A stretch of DNA of 64,000 nt from Myxococcales bacterium. Lineage in GTDB: Bacteria; Myxococcota_A; Polyangia; Polyangiales; Polyangiaceae. This document shows, in pieces, positions 10,693 to 18,383 of this stretch (within the stretch, counting starts at the first letter, position 1; each line of letters opens with the position of its first letter). The stretch lies in contig JADJQX010000007.1 in the NCBI GenBank assembly GCA_016712525.1, forward strand, positions 992,001-1,056,000. The letters run 5' to 3'. The notes below the pieces were generated by a model. The model had not been told where the DNA came from. It saw only the letters and a program-made list of their open reading frames with translations, and searched no databases. Both the position numbers and the translations under genes were made by a program.

Positions 10693-11622
10693 TCAATGCC
10701 TTTGCGGGCTCGTCCGGAACCTGTCGTGCATCCACGGCCAGTGTTCGGGGCTCTCGAGGATGCGACGGGTGAGCTCGGCGTTGATGCGACGGCAAAGCTC
10801 GACTTCGGCGCCCGGCCCGGCGCGAAGGTCGTCCGTCGGGACGGGCGTCACTCGGATGACCCCGCCGACGAACGAGCCGACCACCACACGGGCGCCCGAG
10901 CGGAGGGCGATTCGCGCCGGTCCGACGGCCGTCGGCGCCTCGTGGCCGAGGATCTCGACCGGCACCGAGGGCACTCGGGACGCGAGGTCCATCGGAGCCC
11001 CGAGGACCTCGCCCCGCCGGAGGGTGCGGACGATGCGCACGGCGGCGCCGGGCGAGCCTCGGAAAATGGCGCGCACACCGTGCCTCTCGCGGAGGCGGAC
11101 GAGCACGCTCGTGAGGCGAGGATCGTAGGCCTCGCGGGCGAGCGTCACGAGCGGGCACCCTGCCTCGACGAAGGACGCGGCGACCCGCTCCCAGGGCCCG
11201 AGGTGCCCCGACGCGAGCACCACACCGCGCCCTTCGCGCCTCGCATGATCGAGCACCTCGAGCGATCCGGCCTCGAAGGGGAGGCTCGGGGAGAGGCGAG
11301 CTTTTCCATACAGATCGACGGTGTCCCCGAGGTTCTCCCCGAGGGTCCGGAAGGTCTGCGCCACGAGCGCGTCGGCCTCCCTTGCAGGCATGCCGGGCAG
11401 CGCGCGAGCCACGTTGGCCCGGGCCTTGTTCCGTTCCCCGCGCAGCACGGCGTGGCAGAGGGCGCCGAGCGCGCGCCCGAGCCGCACCAGAAAGGCCCGC
11501 GGCAGGGGCCCGAGGAGGGCGAGCAGGCACCGCGCCGCGCCGAAGAGGATCGCGTTCTTGAGGGACTGACCGAAGGTCCACGCGCCCCCTTGGCGCACGT
11601 CATGTCGGTCGTCACGCTCCAC
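10693..11622 (-). CDS. LpxL/HtrB-type lysophospholipid or lipid A acyltransferase
   Basis: This 309-residue protein matches the lipid A biosynthesis acyltransferase family, which transfers an acyl chain from acyl-ACP to a lipid A precursor at the inner-membrane face. An N-terminal hydrophobic anchor (NAILFGAARCLLALLGPL) is followed by the catalytic H-x4-E motif in SGHLGPWERVA. The expected conserved blocks follow: GVRAIFRGSPGAAVRIVRTL, a GAPMDLASR-like stretch where the family usually has a DQ motif, and HWPWMHDRFRT near the end (family: W.H.RFK). The missing DQ glutamine and divergence make the exact acyl substrate uncertain; ornithine- or glycerolipid acylation is also possible. The start is a GTG and is not well supported by a ribosome binding site. 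It lies upstream of the J-protein gene, 166 bp away. Confidence 0.78.
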   Translation of the reverse strand: MERDDRHDVRQGGAWTFGQSLKNAILFGAARCLLALLGPLPRAFLVRLGRALGALCHAVLRGERNKARANVARALPGMPAREADALVAQTFRTLGENLGDTVDLYGKARLSPSLPFEAGSLEVLDHARREGRGVVLASGHLGPWERVAASFVEAGCPLVTLAREAYDPRLTSVLVRLRERHGVRAIFRGSPGAAVRIVRTLRRGEVLGAPMDLASRVPSVPVEILGHEAPTAVGPARIALRSGARVVVGSFVGGVIRVTPVPTDDLRAGPGAEVELCRRINAELTRRILESPEHWPWMHDRFRTSPQRH

Positions 11623-11687
11623 GCGTTTTGGCTACGCCAGGCGGGGCACCCCCGCAAGCAGCTGCGGTGGGGTGACAAAATGCTTAT

Positions 11688-12173
11688 TCATTTCGGAAGC
11701 TTGCCCGCGGGTACCGGGGCGGCGCGATCGAGCACCACGCCGTCGGGGCACGTGCCACACGACGTGCGCACACGGTCGCGCGCGTCCCTCACGCGCCCCT
11801 CGGCGTCTTTGCAGACTCCGTCGTGCCCGTCGACGTCGCAGAGCTCGCCGGCCGCGCGGTCCATCGCCCCGAGGGCCCGGCAGGCGGCCCGGCAGTCGGG
11901 GCCGGCTTGATCGAGCTCGACGCCGAGAGAATAGAAAGCGCGGATCCGCTCGGACCTCCCTGGCCCTTGGACACCGGGGGCCGGTGAGGGGGGTGGAGCC
12001 TGCGGCTGAGCCTGGACGGGGCTCGCGGCGCCGGCTTGTTTCGAGGGGGAGTCCGGGGCGTACTCGCTCGCGGCGGACGGAGCTTGGGCGGACTCTGCCG
12101 GCTTCGAGCTCGCCCCACCACAAGCTGCGCACGTGAGGGCGGCAGCGAGCCCGAATGCACCGCGTGTTCTCAT
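11688..12173 (-). CDS. Small lipoprotein of unknown function
   Basis: The 161-residue product has a lipoprotein signal (MRTRGAFGLAAALTCAAC followed by GG) with a lipobox ending at Cys 18. A Ser/Pro/Ala-rich spacer precedes a helical C-terminal part (IRAFYSLGVELDQAGPDC) with six or more Cys in patterns such as CRAACRAL, ELCDVDGHDGVCKDAE and CGTCPDG, suggesting a disulfide-stabilised domain. The start overlaps the stop of the upstream gene by 4 bp (ATGA), so translation is probably coupled. It is the last gene of the sigma factor cluster. No recognised family. Confidence 0.65.
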   Translation of the reverse strand: MRTRGAFGLAAALTCAACGGASSKPAESAQAPSAASEYAPDSPSKQAGAASPVQAQPQAPPPSPAPGVQGPGRSERIRAFYSLGVELDQAGPDCRAACRALGAMDRAAGELCDVDGHDGVCKDAEGRVRDARDRVRTSCGTCPDGVVLDRAAPVPAGKLPK

Positions 12174-12730
12174 CGAGCTCCTCCGTCGAGCGAAGCGTTG
12201 ACCACGGCCTCCTGGATCTTCACGGCCTCGTCGAGCCGACGAATGGCGCGCTCTCGTGCGGCCTTGGCCTCGTCGTTTTTCCCCGCATCCTGGAACGACG
12301 CCGCACGTGCCTTCTCGACGAGGCCCTCGACCTCGAGCAAATGCCCGCGGAAGAAGGTCGGCCCTTCGGCGTGCACGAGGCCCTCACGCACCGACACCAT
12401 GGCGCCGTCCGTGTTGCCAGCGCGTAGCTCGAGCTCCGCGCGCCTCGCGAAGGCGTCCGCGAGCACCTCCTCGACCTCGGGCACCCTCCGCTCGGGGTGC
12501 GGGCGCGCGGCCGACGTAAGACGAGTCATGGCGCCGATCGCTCCCGGGAGATCGCCCTCGTCCTCGCGGATGCCGGCCTGGTGGTGAAGGGCGCGGGCCT
12601 CCGACAAGTACGCCATGGTCTCGACGTCGAACGCCGCGTCGTCGCGTGGGGTGCTCCGTCCGCAGGCGACGGCCAACGCCAAGGCGAGCGCGACGAGCGC
12701 ACCGGCGAAAAGAAGGGCGGCGCGGCTCAT
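12170..12730 (-). CDS. Lipoprotein with helical repeat region
   Basis: The ATG at 12730 overlaps the preceding stop (ATGA) and has a G-rich ribosome binding site (GGGGGG, four bases away), so it is preferred over an in-frame ATG at 12742. The product has 186 residues. The signal MSRAALLFAGALVALALALAVAC ends in a lipobox, predicting a membrane-anchored lipoprotein. The mature part is almost all helical and TPR-like (AMVSVREGLVHAEGPTFFRG, then VEGLVEKARAASFQDAGKND). It is the third gene of the ECF sigma cluster and could serve as a periplasmic sensor, but this is inferred from position only. Confidence 0.65.
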   Translation of the reverse strand: MSRAALLFAGALVALALALAVACGRSTPRDDAAFDVETMAYLSEARALHHQAGIREDEGDLPGAIGAMTRLTSAARPHPERRVPEVEEVLADAFARRAELELRAGNTDGAMVSVREGLVHAEGPTFFRGHLLEVEGLVEKARAASFQDAGKNDEAKAARERAIRRLDEAVKIQEAVVNASLDGGAR

Positions 12731-13224
12731 CGAACCCCCCATCGCGCGAAGCGGTTCTCACGAAGATCGCTCGATCGGGCCAACGCGATACGGTCGATGC
12801 GCGCCGACGCTTGCCCTTGGGCGAAGGGCTCTCGGAAGAGCTCCTGCGTCGATCGCGACTGGGCGAGCCGGGTAGGGGCCTGGCTCCCGCGGTCGCCTCC
12901 GAGGACCAGGACGATGGCCGCCGCGGCAGCCAGGGCGAACGACGCCGCGCCGAAGGCGACCCGGATGACACGCCCCGACCTCGCGCTCGGAGCCTTGCCG
13001 AGGGCCCTTGCCGCGATGCGGGCGTTCTCCTCGTCCGAGAGGGGATACTTCTCCGGCGCGTGGGCGAGGCGGACCGCTCGCAAGAAGGTCGCGTCGTCGC
13101 TCGTCGAGGCACCTTCGAGGGCGCGGGCGAGCGCGTCGGCCTCGCGGAGCTCGTCTTCGGTCGGGGGCGCGTCGAGGTCGAGAGCTCCCTCGTTCGCGGC
13201 CGCGTCGTCGTGGGCGTCAGCCAT
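12727..13224 (-). CDS. Putative anti-sigma factor (single-pass membrane protein)
   Basis: The ATG at 13224 (MADAHDDAAANEGALDLDAP) lies inside the last codons of the sigma gene, overlapping it by 8 bp. The product has 165 residues. The N-terminal half is an acidic, helical cytoplasmic domain (LREADALARALEGASTSDDA, then FLRAVRLAHAPEKYPLSDEE). One hydrophobic segment (VAFGAASFALAAAAAIVLVL) follows, then ~50 residues outside. Size, topology and tight coupling to an ECF sigma gene are typical of anti-sigma factors. No zinc-binding HxxxCxxC (ZAS) motif is visible, so it would be a different anti-sigma class. The role rests on context and topology, not on a recognised domain. Confidence 0.6.
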   Translation of the reverse strand: MADAHDDAAANEGALDLDAPPTEDELREADALARALEGASTSDDATFLRAVRLAHAPEKYPLSDEENARIAARALGKAPSARSGRVIRVAFGAASFALAAAAAIVLVLGGDRGSQAPTRLAQSRSTQELFREPFAQGQASARIDRIALARSSDLRENRFARWGVR

Positions 13225-13885
13225 GGCTCCTGTCCTTCGTCGGGCTCTCGGTCTTGCCGGGAGATGATGTCGCACTTTCGTCCAAAGGGGGAGCGCCGAG
13301 CGCCTTCTTCAGCGCTGCCGTCGCCCGATGGAGCAACACGTCGAACGTCGCGGGAGTGACCCCCATCCGCGCCGCCACCTCCTCGCGCGGGACCTCGTCG
13401 AGCACCCGGAGGCGAATCGCCTCGGCGTACCGCGGGTTGATGGCACCGAGGGCCGCGTGGAGCTTGCGTTTGACGACCTCGCGGTCGTGCGTGTCCGAGA
13501 CCTTCTGGTCGAGCGGGGTGCTCGTCGCGGTGGCGTCCACCTCGCGCTGCACGTCGTCGGCGTCCCACACCACGAGCCGCTTTCGGGCGCGGAGAGCGTC
13601 CAACGCGACGCGCAGTGCGACGACCCTAAGCCATGGAAAGAACCCGACATTTTGCCACTCGAAGGAGCCGATTTTGGCGACGACCTTCTCGTAGGTTTCG
13701 GCGAGCGCGTCGTGGGCCGCCGCCTCGGAGCCGAGGCGAGGGAGCAAGACCGACCGGTAGAGGAGGGGACCATAGAGGCGGAGGAGCTCGCCGAGCGCGC
13801 CCTTGTCTCCGGCTTGGGCGCGAGCGACGAGGGCGCGGTCGCGCTCCCGTTCTTTCTCTCGCTCGGCCTCGTCGTAGGTCGCCAC
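13217..13885 (-). CDS. ECF-type RNA polymerase sigma factor
   Basis: The GTG at 13885 gives a 222-residue product starting with the sequence ATYDEAEREKERERDRALV. The frame stays open to 15589, but that part is antisense to the M16 peptidase gene and is not protein-like. Region 2 is visible (LVARAQAGDKGALGELLRLY, then FFPWLRVVALRVALDALRAR). Region 4 follows with a helix-turn-helix (INPRYAEAIRLRVLDEVPRE, then EVAARMGVTPATFDVLLHRA). There is no region 1.1 or 3, as in the ECF group. It is the first gene of a four-gene unit whose starts overlap, with an anti-sigma-like membrane protein next. ECF genes of this layout usually respond to envelope signals and autoregulate. No ribosome binding site is clear at the GTG. 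Confidence 0.85.
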   Translation of the reverse strand: MATYDEAEREKERERDRALVARAQAGDKGALGELLRLYGPLLYRSVLLPRLGSEAAAHDALAETYEKVVAKIGSFEWQNVGFFPWLRVVALRVALDALRARKRLVVWDADDVQREVDATATSTPLDQKVSDTHDREVVKRKLHAALGAINPRYAEAIRLRVLDEVPREEVAARMGVTPATFDVLLHRATAALKKALGAPPLDESATSSPGKTESPTKDRSHG

Positions 13886-14092
13886 GGAGGCGAGCGTAGT
13901 GGACCTCGTACGCCTTGGGACATTTCGTAGCACCGCCCCCGGGCAGACCGAGCCCCAGCGACCAGGTGCCGCAGCTTTCCAGGGGAAGGGGGGGATCGGG
14001 AGGGAGAGCGCGGTCACGGAGGGAGAACGCAAGCCGAGGGCGGCCCTTACAGTCCGGCGCGGTCGCCCCGAACTTTGGTAGGGTCTCCCGCG

Positions 14093-15523
14093 ATGCCCTC
14101 GCCGTCGTTCGTGCGCCCACTCGCCCTCTTCGCGGTCGGTCTCTCGGTCGGCCTCTCCTCCTTCTCGGCAGGGGTCGCCGTCGCCGCCCCGGAGGCGCCC
14201 TCGAAGCCCCCCGAGCCCTCCGCCGTGCGGGAGCTCTTGCCCTTCACGAAGGAGACCCTCCCGAACGGCCTTCGGGTGATTTTCCACGTGGACCACACGG
14301 TCCCAACCGCGGTCGTCAACCTCTCGTACCGGGTCGGCTCCCGGTTCGAGCCGAAGCGGCGCACGGGCTTCGCCCACCTGTTCGAGCACCTCATGTTCAT
14401 GGGAACGAAGCGCGCCCCGACGAAGGCGTTCGACGCGTGGATGGAAGCCTCCGGCGGCTGGAACAACGCGTGGACGAGCGAGGATCGGACCGATTACTAC
14501 GACGTCGGGCCTTCGCAGGTGCTGCCGCTCCTCCTCTGGCTCGAGGCCGACAGGCTCGGTGAGCTCGGCCCGCTCATGACCCGCGAAAAGCTCGACGCCC
14601 AACGCGAGGTGGTCCGTAACGAGCGCCGTCAGACCAGCGAGAACCAGCCCTACGGAAAGGCGGACCTCCGCCTCCCCGAGCTCCTCTTTCCGGAGGGCCA
14701 CCCGTACCACCACCCCGTCATCGGCTCTCACGCCGACCTCGAGGCGGCCTCGGTCGACGACGTGAAGCAGTTCTTCGCGACGCACTACACGGCGTCGAAC
14801 GCCTCGCTCGTGGTCGCCGGGGACTTCGACCCCGTGGCGACGAGGGCCCTCGTGGTCCGGTACTTCGGGGGGCTGCCGACCGTGCCTCGCGCGTCCGATC
14901 CCGGGCTGCCGAAGGACGCCCCGAAGCTCTCGAGCGTGGTGCGCGAGACGATGACCGACGCCGTCGAGCTCCCTCGGGTGACGTTCGCGTGGCCGTCGCC
15001 CAAGCACTTCGCCAAAGGGGACGCCGAGCTCGACGTTCTGGCGCAGGTCCTGGCGGGGACGAAGGCGAGCAGGCTCACGGAACGCCTCGTATTCAAAGAG
15101 AAATTGGCTCAACGGGTGGAGGCGTATCAGGCCTCCGGAGCGCTCGAGTCGCGGTTCGTCGTCGAGGTGACGGCGCGGCCCGGCGCGAGCCTCTCGACCC
15201 TGGAAGCGCACGTGGCCGAGGAGCTCGAGCGCGTCCGAACGAAGGACGCCACGGAGGCCGAAGTGTCGCGTGCGAAAGTCGGCATCGAGACGTCGCTCAT
15301 GACGCGCCTCGAGAGCGTTCGCGAGCGGGCGAGCCTCTTGAACGCGTACGAAGAGGAGACGGGCGACCCCGGGTACCTCTCCAAAGACTTGGCGCGCTAC
15401 CGCGCGGTGACGTCTCGTGATCTTCGCGAGACGGCGGCTTCGACGCTCTCGAAGAGCGCGCATGTCGTGCTCACCGTCCTCCCGGCACCCGAGAAGGCCA
15501 CGGCGGATCGAGGTGGGCGATGA
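14093..15523 (+). CDS. M16 family zinc metallopeptidase, catalytic subunit
   Basis: The ATG at 14093 is preferred over an in-frame TTG at 14075; GGTAGGG lies upstream. The protein has 476 residues with a signal peptide (MPSPSFVRPLALFAVGLSVG). The inverted zinc-binding motif HxxEH is intact at residues 95-99 (HLFEHLMFMG), followed ~75 residues later by the ERRQTSENQPYG segment that supplies the third zinc ligand. The second, non-catalytic M16 half follows with the GDFDPV and ALVVRYFGGLP blocks. M16 peptidases degrade peptides in a closed two-part chamber; in bacteria the chamber is often a heterodimer. The next gene overlaps by 4 bp and encodes the likely partner. Periplasmic location is predicted. 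Confidence 0.9.
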   Translation: MPSPSFVRPLALFAVGLSVGLSSFSAGVAVAAPEAPSKPPEPSAVRELLPFTKETLPNGLRVIFHVDHTVPTAVVNLSYRVGSRFEPKRRTGFAHLFEHLMFMGTKRAPTKAFDAWMEASGGWNNAWTSEDRTDYYDVGPSQVLPLLLWLEADRLGELGPLMTREKLDAQREVVRNERRQTSENQPYGKADLRLPELLFPEGHPYHHPVIGSHADLEAASVDDVKQFFATHYTASNASLVVAGDFDPVATRALVVRYFGGLPTVPRASDPGLPKDAPKLSSVVRETMTDAVELPRVTFAWPSPKHFAKGDAELDVLAQVLAGTKASRLTERLVFKEKLAQRVEAYQASGALESRFVVEVTARPGASLSTLEAHVAEELERVRTKDATEAEVSRAKVGIETSLMTRLESVRERASLLNAYEEETGDPGYLSKDLARYRAVTSRDLRETAASTLSKSAHVVLTVLPAPEKATADRGGR

Positions 15524-17016
15524 GCCTCCGCTTCGGCGCCGTCGCGACGGTCCTCGTCCTTTCCCTCGCGGCCTGCGAGCCGATGGCACCGCCGTCGGCC
15601 AAGGCCCCCCTCCCGTTCGCTCCGCCGCCGAAGCCCGCGCCGACCGCGGTCGCTTCGCCGGACGTGCTCGGCGAGCGCCCGGTGCCGGAGCGCCCTCCTG
15701 CCTACGTTCCGCCCGCGCCGGTGGTCGTCACGACGAAGAGCGGCCTCACGGTGTGGCTGCTCGAGCGTCACACGCTCCCGATCGTGTCGGTGTCGGTCGT
15801 CGTGCCGGGCGGAGCTTCGGTCGATCCGCCCGGAAAAGAGGGCCTCGCGAGCCTCGTCGCGAACCTGCTCGACGAGGGGGCGGGGGGCAAGGGAGCCCTC
15901 GAGCTCGCGCGGACGTTCGAGGCGCTCGGGGCGCAAGTCAAGACCGGCGCGGTCGCCGACTACTCGTTCGCGCAGCTCACCGTCCTCCGGCGAAACCTCG
16001 GCGCGGCGCTCGTGCCCTTCTCCGACGTCGTGGCGCGCCCGTCGTTCACCGCGGCCGATTTCACCCGCGTGAAAGAGCTCTGGGCGAACGACCTCCGCGC
16101 CAGGAAGAACGATCCGGGCGAGGTGGCGCGGGTGGCCGGGCTGCGGGTTCGGTACGGCGCCGATCACCCCTATGGGCACCCGACGGACGGGACCCCGCGC
16201 GGCGCGGCGGCCATCGCCTTGAATGACGTGCGCGACCTCTACGGGAAGACCTTTCGCCCGGAGCGGACGACCCTCGTCGTGGTCGGCGACGTGGACCGAA
16301 AAGCGCTGGAAGACGAGCTCCTCCCCGCGTTCGGGAGCTACGTCGGCGCGCGTGGCGCGACCCTCGCCGCTCCGGCGTTGCCCGAGGTCGCGCCGAGGCG
16401 CAGGGTCGTCGTCGTCGACAGGCCCGACGCCCCGCAGAGCGTCGTCTCGCTCGTGCTCCCGGGGCTCGCGGCCCAGCTCCCCGACGCGCCGGTCCTCTCG
16501 AGGGCGAACGTCGCGCTCGGCGGGTCCTTCACCTCACGCCTCAACCAAGACCTCCGCGAGGAGAGGGGCATCACGTACGGCGCGAGCTCGCGGCTCTCGT
16601 TCGCTCGTGGCCCGGGGATGTTCGTCGCGCAGGCCTCGGTCGAGACCTCCAAGACGGGCGAGGCGACCAAGGCCCTCCTGGCGGACGTGGCCGCCTACGC
16701 GACCGACGGTCCGACGAGCGAGGAGGCCGAAAAAACGAGGCTCGTGGGGCGCGCCGAGCTCGTCGAGGGGTACGAGGGCGTGGCCTCGGCCGCGGCGCGC
16801 CTCGCGCGAATGGCGGGCATCGGCGAAGCCCCGGACTACGAGGCGAGAGCTGCCAAGCTGCGCGACGGCGCGACCGTCGAGGCCCTCAAGAAGGTCGCCC
16901 GAGAGCACCTCGACCCAGCGCGCGCCGCCATCGTGATCGTCGGCCCGAAAGACAAGGTCTTGCCCCAGATCGAGCCGCTCGGGCTCGGCCCTGTCGAGGT
17001 CCTCGTCGTCGAGTGA
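15520..17016 (+). CDS. M16 family peptidase-like lipoprotein, non-catalytic partner
   Basis: The start overlaps the upstream M16 stop (ATGA), so the two are translationally coupled. The 498-residue product has a lipoprotein signal (MSLRFGAVATVLVLSLAAC, Cys 19). The M16 fold is recognisable (VSVSVVVPGGASVDPPGKEG; TTLVVVGDVDRKALEDELLP). Where the HxxEH should be, the sequence reads LVANLLDEGA, so zinc binding is lost. It retains the C-terminal arginine/tyrosine segment (ERGITYGASSRLSF) that binds substrate in the partner subunit of heterodimeric M16 enzymes. The two genes therefore look like a heterodimer, with this subunit anchoring the complex to a membrane. Subunit pairing is inferred from family knowledge. 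Confidence 0.88.
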   Translation: MSLRFGAVATVLVLSLAACEPMAPPSAKAPLPFAPPPKPAPTAVASPDVLGERPVPERPPAYVPPAPVVVTTKSGLTVWLLERHTLPIVSVSVVVPGGASVDPPGKEGLASLVANLLDEGAGGKGALELARTFEALGAQVKTGAVADYSFAQLTVLRRNLGAALVPFSDVVARPSFTAADFTRVKELWANDLRARKNDPGEVARVAGLRVRYGADHPYGHPTDGTPRGAAAIALNDVRDLYGKTFRPERTTLVVVGDVDRKALEDELLPAFGSYVGARGATLAAPALPEVAPRRRVVVVDRPDAPQSVVSLVLPGLAAQLPDAPVLSRANVALGGSFTSRLNQDLREERGITYGASSRLSFARGPGMFVAQASVETSKTGEATKALLADVAAYATDGPTSEEAEKTRLVGRAELVEGYEGVASAAARLARMAGIGEAPDYEARAAKLRDGATVEALKKVAREHLDPARAAIVIVGPKDKVLPQIEPLGLGPVEVLVVE

Positions 17017-17092
17017 GCCACGTCGATGCACGGGAGCAGGCGCTCGCTTCGTCGTTGACGGCTCGGCGGCTCCTGCCTAATCGTCGAGGCCC

Positions 17093-17533
17093 ATGTCCGT
17101 ATCCATCGCTCTCGCGCCCGGCGCAGAAGAAAATGGCCTCGCGTCGATGCTCGCGGAGCTCGTCCGCCAGAACCTCGACGCGAAGCCGCACAAGCTGAAA
17201 GACTTCTACGCGCTCCGCGGGAGCTACGCGATCGTGGCCGACGACGCCGACGTCGCCCTGACGCTGCGCTTCGCGTTCGGGCACCTCACGGTCCACGACG
17301 GCATCGTGTCGGTCCCCGACGTGACCATCCGCGCCACGAGCGACGTGGTCATGGCGCTCTCGAACATGCCTGTCGGACCGTTCGGGCTCCCTATTCCCGA
17401 GAACGACATGCAGCGGGACGTGCTCAAGCAGGCCATGTCGGCCCTGCGGGCGAAGAGCTTCCAAATCTACGGTGGTTTCGCGCACTTCGCGATGCTCCAA
17501 AGGCTCACCCGGGTGCTGTCGGTCAACGGCTGA
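17093..17533 (+). CDS. SCP2-like sterol/lipid-binding domain protein
   Basis: The 146-residue cytoplasmic protein is a single SCP2-like domain: a helix (LASMLAELVRQNLDAKPHKL), beta strands (SYAIVADDADVALTLRFAFG), a central segment with GHLTVHDGIVSVPDVTIRAT, and a helical end (VLKQAMSALRAKSFQIYGGF). Such domains bind lipids or act as small accessory domains; the ligand here is unknown. It starts at ATG 17093, 76 bp after the M16 partner, and could share the transcript. The family call is by pattern and moderate in strength. Confidence 0.6.
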   Translation: MSVSIALAPGAEENGLASMLAELVRQNLDAKPHKLKDFYALRGSYAIVADDADVALTLRFAFGHLTVHDGIVSVPDVTIRATSDVVMALSNMPVGPFGLPIPENDMQRDVLKQAMSALRAKSFQIYGGFAHFAMLQRLTRVLSVNG

Positions 17534-17550
17534 ACGGCTCCGCTCATCGG

Positions 17551-17569
17551 GGCCATCCGGGGCCTTTTT
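17551..17569 (+). terminator. Weak intrinsic terminator after SCP2-like gene
   Basis: A short GGCC...GGCC stem with a 7-base loop is followed directly by TTTTT, 18 bases after the SCP2-like stop codon and just upstream of the rpsP promoter. The stem is only four or five pairs, so termination may be partial. Confidence 0.35.
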
Positions 17570-17592
17570 GCGGCGCGCGCGTGCAAAAGGCC

Positions 17593-17621
17593 TTGACGGG
17601 TGTGAAGTACAAACGTACGGT
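17593..17621 (+). promoter_or_regulatory. Candidate sigma-70 promoter of rpsP cluster
   Basis: TTGACG (17593-17598) and TACGGT (17616-17621) are separated by 17 bp, the ideal spacing. The -35 box matches five of six consensus bases and the -10 box keeps the key T1, A2 and T6. Transcription would begin near 17628, giving a leader of about 95 nt before rpsP. Confidence 0.55.
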
Positions 17622-17723
17622 GCGCCCTCCCGTAGGTACCCCCGAGGTGCCCGGGCATCCCGCGGATGCGCCTCTTCTCGGCGCAAACCTCCCCAAGCTC
17701 CACGAAGATTTCGCAGGTTCGTC

Positions 17724-17981
17724 ATGGCCGTTCACATCCGTCTTGCCCGCGCGGGCGCCAAGAAGAAGCCCTTTTACCGCATCGTCGTGACCGATCACCG
17801 GAGCCCCCGTGGCGGCCGGTTCCTCGAGAACATCGGCACCTTCGACCCGTCGCGTGAGGGCTCGTTCACGGTGGACGCCGACCGTCTCGCCTACTGGACG
17901 GGCACCGGCGCCCAGCCGTCCGACACGGTCCTCGGCCTCATCAAGGCCCAGAAAAAAGCGGCCGCCGCGGCTGCCAAGTGA
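17724..17981 (+). CDS. rpsP: 30S ribosomal protein S16
   Basis: The 85-residue product begins MAVHIRLARAGAKKKPFYRI and continues with VVTDHRSPRGGRFLENIGTF, the S16 signature; the family is normally 75-90 residues. S16 binds 16S rRNA in the 5' domain and is needed for small-subunit assembly. The ATG at 17724 is set by this conserved N-terminus; an in-frame extension to 17472 overlaps the SCP2-like gene and is rejected. The C-terminus ends in an Ala/Lys tail (KAQKKAAAAAAK). It is the first gene of the usual rpsP-khpA-rimM-trmD order. Confidence 0.97.
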   Translation: MAVHIRLARAGAKKKPFYRIVVTDHRSPRGGRFLENIGTFDPSREGSFTVDADRLAYWTGTGAQPSDTVLGLIKAQKKAAAAAAK

Positions 17982-18080
17982 TCTCGTGACCGTCGCGCGC
18001 GTCGCCGCTCGGGTGGCGCGTGACGGCGGTCGTGCGTCCGCCGGCCCATGAACGTGGTCCAGGCGCCTAGGAGGTCCAAC

Positions 18081-18317
18081 ATGCCCCTGAAAGAGCTGAT
18101 TCGATCGATTGCCGTCGAGCTCGTCGACCACCCCGAGAAGGTCGTGGTCACCGAGATCGCGGGCGAGAACAACAGCCTCATCGAGCTCCGCGTCGCCAAA
18201 GAAGACGTGGGCAAGGTCATCGGAAAAGAAGGGCGCACCGCGCAGTCCATGCGTACGCTCCTCTCGGCGATGTCCACGAAGCTCGGGCGGCGCGCCCACC
18301 TCGACATCGTCGACTGA
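18081..18317 (+). CDS. khpA: KH-domain RNA-binding protein KhpA
   Basis: The ATG at 18081 is preceded by a perfect AGGAGG six bases away, so it is chosen over an in-frame ATG at 18048. The 78-residue product is a single KH domain with the GxxG loop in VGKVIGKEGRTAQSMRTLL. KhpA (YlqC family) is a small RNA-binding protein that in other bacteria pairs with KhpB and affects mRNAs and cell-envelope growth. It lies between rpsP and rimM, the standard position of this gene. Confidence 0.93.
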   Translation: MPLKELIRSIAVELVDHPEKVVVTEIAGENNSLIELRVAKEDVGKVIGKEGRTAQSMRTLLSAMSTKLGRRAHLDIVD

Positions 18318-18324
18318 CGTGCTG

Positions 18325-18359
18325 CGGCCCGGGAGCCCCTTCGGTTCTCGGGCCGTTTT
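18325..18359 (+). terminator. Intrinsic terminator between khpA and rimM
   Basis: CGGCCCGGGAG pairs with CTCGGGCCG (one bulged G) around an 11-base loop, followed by TTTTG. It lies 8 bases after the khpA stop, within a cluster whose genes are otherwise expected to be cotranscribed. It may reduce read-through into rimM-trmD. Confidence 0.6.
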
Positions 18360-18383
18360 GCGCCCGCCGCACGCGGAGAAGAC

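Noticed and set aside
13886..15589. A 568-codon upstream extension of the sigma factor frame
   Set aside because: It is antisense to the M16 peptidase gene, rich in Arg and unlike any protein, and the sigma protein has a normal ECF length from GTG 13885.
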